Shown here piece by piece: positions 61,523-64,000 of a stretch of 64,000 nucleotides of DNA. Location of the stretch: the NCBI RefSeq assembly GCF_009938165.1, contig NZ_AP019649.1:2728001-2792000 (forward strand), in the 5' to 3' direction. Each line of letters opens with the position of its first letter. The stretch's first letter is position 1. The DNA comes from Vibrio taketomensis. Lineage in GTDB: Bacteria > Pseudomonadota > Gammaproteobacteria > Enterobacterales > Vibrionaceae. The position numbers were made by a program, and so were the translations under genes. A model generated the notes under the pieces. It saw only the letters and a program-made list of their open reading frames with translations. It was not told the origin of the DNA and searched no databases.

Positions 61523-62485
61523 TTAAACAGGATCAATTTCGTTGAGATGTCGCTGTGCAGAGATCTTTGCGGCTAAACAACCTAAAAATGTGCCCAGCAT
61601 TAATAGCAACAATGTCTCATCCCAACTCAAGCCGATCAAACGGAAGCGGCTATCATACAGAAGCGCTAACTGTTCAACACTACTATTAAGTAGAACTGTG
61701 ATTAACGCGGTAAGAATCCATGCCGTAAGCGCACCAAGCAAACCAAACCACATACCAGAGTAGAGATATGGGCGCAAAATATAACTATTTGTCGCCCCAA
61801 TGAGCTTCATGGTTTGTATTTCATGTTTGTTTGCTTCGACATTGAAACGCAGCGTATTGCCAACAATCAGAAACACCGATGCCAACATCAAAACTGAAAG
61901 TGTCACGACAATACTCAGCACTAAATTTTTGATCGCATCAAGACGGCTTAACCAATCTTCGTCTAAGCGTACATCGGTAATTTCCTCTTCCGCCCCAATA
62001 CGCTTCGCTAACGCTTGGATTGTCGACTTATCGTCCGCGGATGGATTCACCACCAAGACACCAGGTAAAGCGTAATCTTCTAATAAAGAGAGCGCCTGAT
62101 CAAAACCTGAGTACTGACTCAAATCCGCCAAACCTTGCTGTGGGGAGATGTATTCCACCGAAGCCACTTCGGATAAGCTCTCCAGCTCATCCTTTAACAC
62201 CATAATGCGTGGCTCTGGCGTTTGCTCTTTAATATAAGCACTAATATGCGAAGGGCCGGCAACCTGACTGGTCGCAACAGCTACGTTCTTACCTAGCAGA
62301 TATAGGCTGGCCGGCAGAGTCAACGCCATCGATATCACGGCCAAAGTCAAAACATTGCCCAGCGGGCGCGACCACAAGTTCTTAAAGGAAGCTTTAGCTT
62401 GTTTGAAGTGAACGGCAAAGTAGCCATCACGTTGGATGCGAGCACTCTTTTTCACTGGCTTTTTGTTACGAGCATTAGCGGCCAT
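61523..62485 (-). CDS. ftsX: Cell division protein FtsX
   Basis: Membrane partner of FtsE; the FtsEX complex couples ATP hydrolysis to septal peptidoglycan hydrolase activation. The 320-residue protein has a basic cytoplasmic N-terminus, four helices (first at about 50-70) and a periplasmic loop (about 70-200). The start is the ATG at 62485, which overlaps the end of ftsE by 11 bases; a longer frame reaches 62500 but lacks a ribosome site. Confidence 0.96.
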   Translation of the reverse strand: MAANARNKKPVKKSARIQRDGYFAVHFKQAKASFKNLWSRPLGNVLTLAVISMALTLPASLYLLGKNVAVATSQVAGPSHISAYIKEQTPEPRIMVLKDELESLSEVASVEYISPQQGLADLSQYSGFDQALSLLEDYALPGVLVVNPSADDKSTIQALAKRIGAEEEITDVRLDEDWLSRLDAIKNLVLSIVVTLSVLMLASVFLIVGNTLRFNVEANKHEIQTMKLIGATNSYILRPYLYSGMWFGLLGALTAWILTALITVLLNSSVEQLALLYDSRFRLIGLSWDETLLLLMLGTFLGCLAAKISAQRHLNEIDPV

Positions 62486-63149
62486 AATCTTCAACCTCAC
62501 TCAAAAAGCCTTGATTTAATTCCATATGACGATACTGAGGACGCGACTGCACTAAATTCATATCATGTGTCGCAAGCAAAATAGTCACACCCGCACGATT
62601 GAATTCTTCCAATAGGCGTAACACGCGCGCTGAGAGCTCTTGATCCAAATTGCCCGTTGGTTCATCTGCCAATAACAGGGTTGGTCTATTTACCACTGCC
62701 CTCGCGATACCGACTCGCTGCTGTTCACCACCAGAAAGCTGGCTAGGTAAACAACGTGCTTTATCCAGCAACCCGGTTTTATCTAATGCCGCTGAAACAC
62801 GATGTTTAATTTCATTTTCAGAAATTGATTCAATCCGCATCGGTAACGCCACATTGTCGTAGACCGAACGATCCATTAATAAGCGATGATCTTGGAATAC
62901 GATCCCGATGTTGCGGCGCAACAACGGGATATCCTTATTTGGAATACGGGTGATATCATGCCCATTAAAGCTGATTTTACCGTCAGTCGGACGTTCAATC
63001 GCACATATCAATTTAAGTAGGGTACTTTTACCGGCCCCTGAGTGACCACCTAAAAATGCCATTTCGCCACGGCGAAGATGAAAATCGACCTTTTGCAGAG
63101 CCTGTCGACCACCACGGTAAGCTTTGCTTACTTGCTCAAACTTAATCAC
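62475..63149 (-). CDS. ftsE: Cell division ATP-binding protein FtsE
   Basis: The ABC-type ATPase of FtsEX. All nucleotide motifs are present: Walker [12 protein letters not shown]-loop FQDHRLL, signature [12 protein letters not shown], Walker [10 protein letters not shown] and the H-loop ATHDM. At 224 residues it is of standard length. It follows ftsY by 27 bases and overlaps ftsX, the conserved ftsY-ftsE-ftsX operon. Confidence 0.98.
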   Translation of the reverse strand: MIKFEQVSKAYRGGRQALQKVDFHLRRGEMAFLGGHSGAGKSTLLKLICAIERPTDGKISFNGHDITRIPNKDIPLLRRNIGIVFQDHRLLMDRSVYDNVALPMRIESISENEIKHRVSAALDKTGLLDKARCLPSQLSGGEQQRVGIARAVVNRPTLLLADEPTGNLDQELSARVLRLLEEFNRAGVTILLATHDMNLVQSRPQYRHMELNQGFLSEVEDYGR

Positions 63150-63176
63150 CCGTTGTTCCTCTTACTCACAAACCGA

Positions 63177-64000
63177 TTAATCTTCTCGGCTAAACAGTGC
63201 GTCAATAAACTCTTGTGTCTCAAACGGACGTAGGTCATCAATACCCTCGCCCACACCAATAAAGCGAATTGGAATTTGGAACTGATCAGCCAGCGCAAAA
63301 ATCACACCACCTTTTGCCGTACCATCCAGCTTAGTCAGGGTAATACCCGTGATCGGTGCAACATCGCTAAATAGCTTCGCTTGGCTAATCGCATTTTGAC
63401 CAGTACCCGCATCTAACGTCAGCATCACTTCATGCGGTGCAGAGTTGTCGATTTTCTGCATCACACGAACAATCTTACGTAGCTCTTCCATTAGATTAGA
63501 TTTGTTTTGCAAACGGCCAGCAGTATCAGCAATCACAACGTCATAACCACGTGCTTTTGCCGCTTCAATCGCATCATAGATAACAGAAGCACTGTCAGCG
63601 CCTGTATGCTGAGCAATCACTGGGACGTCGTTACGTTCACCCCACACTTGTAACTGTTCAACGGCTGCAGCGCGGAAAGTGTCGCCCGCAGCCAGCATCA
63701 CTTTTTTACCTTGTGATTGGAATTGCTTCGCAAGCTTACCAATTGTGGTGGTTTTACCCACACCGTTTACGCCAACCATGAGAATGACATAAGGCGTTTT
63801 GCTGCTATCAACTTCAAGCGGCTGTTCAACATTAGATAGAATCCCAGCCATCTCTTCTTTCAATAGACCGTAAAGCGCTTCGCCATCTTTTAGATCGGCG
63901 CGAGAGGCTTTCTCAGTCAAGTTTTCGATGATCTTGAGCGTGGTATCCATACCCACATCAGCGATGAGCAGTTGCTCTTCTAGTTCTTCAAACAGATCAT
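63177..64000 (-). CDS. ftsY: Signal recognition particle receptor FtsY, 5' partial
   Basis: FtsY is the SRP receptor GTPase that delivers ribosomes making membrane proteins to the translocon. The frame is open to the right window edge, so the N-terminal acidic A domain is missing; the visible part holds the end of the N domain and the G domain with GVNGVGKTTTIGKLA, DTFRAAAVEQL, DTAGR and TKLDGTAKGG. It is the first gene of ftsY-ftsE-ftsX. Confidence 0.97.
   Translation of the reverse strand, partial: DLFEELEEQLLIADVGMDTTLKIIENLTEKASRADLKDGEALYGLLKEEMAGILSNVEQPLEVDSSKTPYVILMVGVNGVGKTTTIGKLAKQFQSQGKKVMLAAGDTFRAAAVEQLQVWGERNDVPVIAQHTGADSASVIYDAIEAAKARGYDVVIADTAGRLQNKSNLMEELRKIVRVMQKIDNSAPHEVMLTLDAGTGQNAISQAKLFSDVAPITGITLTKLDGTAKGGVIFALADQFQIPIRFIGVGEGIDDLRPFETQEFIDALFSRED

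Overview
The window is chromosomal DNA of a Vibrionaceae gammaproteobacterium, most likely a marine Vibrio. This rests on protein identities (a CrbS-type sensor kinase beside acs, Fis, HupA, LexA, RpoH, PlsB), on gene order shared with Vibrio and in part with E. coli (dusB-fis, purH-purD, hupA-yjaG, btuB-murI, trmA-yijD-fabR-sthA, plsB/dgkA-lexA-dinF, ubiC-ubiA, ftsY-ftsE-ftsX-rpoH), and on an ERIC-type repeat. Single-copy genes look intact; only the first CDS (SLC5 symporter) and the last (ftsY) are cut by the window edges.

Layout. 1-11.5 kb: acetate uptake and activation, with an SLC5 symporter, the SLC5-fused hybrid kinase crbS, an MFS transporter, a cNMP/CBS/DUF294 signalling protein, a DEDDh exonuclease and acs. 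11.7-18.3 kb: aroQ, accB-accC (biotin carboxylase arm of acetyl-CoA carboxylase), prmA, dusB-fis behind a stringent-type promoter, a PAS-GGEEF cyclase and zntR. 18.5-26.4 kb: purH, an ERIC element, purD, the hupA neighbourhood, a CNNM protein, a D-2-hydroxyacid dehydrogenase and a UDG-fold protein. 26.6-42.5 kb: three complete rRNA operons in direct tandem, all on the minus strand, with tRNA-Asp distal and tRNA-Glu in one spacer only. 42.7-50.8 kb: a membrane-anchored RRM protein, murI, a Dph6-like PP-loop protein, btuB under a cobalamin riboswitch, trmA, yijD, fabR, sthA. 50.8-56.9 kb: dinF, a class I methyltransferase behind likely Fur boxes, lexA, dgkA, plsB. 56.9-64 kb: ubiA-ubiC, an orphan FliL-like protein, glpG-glpE, a DnaA-box-rich spacer, rpoH and ftsX-ftsE-ftsY.

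How it works together. Most of the window is conserved housekeeping sequence. Acs makes acetyl-CoA and AccBC start its conversion to malonyl-CoA; PlsB, DgkA and FabR act in membrane lipid synthesis. Fis and HU, nucleoid proteins that tune rRNA synthesis, lie near a large rRNA block whose first-transcribed operon carries P1 and P2 promoters with GC-rich discriminators.

Most worth checking: (1) the three-operon tandem array and its apparent polycistronic promoter layout; (2) many private small indels inside universally conserved rRNA and tRNA positions, which look like consensus errors; (3) two Fur-box-like palindromes around a sigma70 promoter placing a methyltransferase and dinF under probable iron control instead of SOS control; (4) a dense cluster of DnaA-box-like 9-mers between rpoH and glpE; (5) a membrane-anchored RRM protein whose gene tail overlaps murI. 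I found no CRISPR array, prophage, transposase, toxin-antitoxin pair or defence island.
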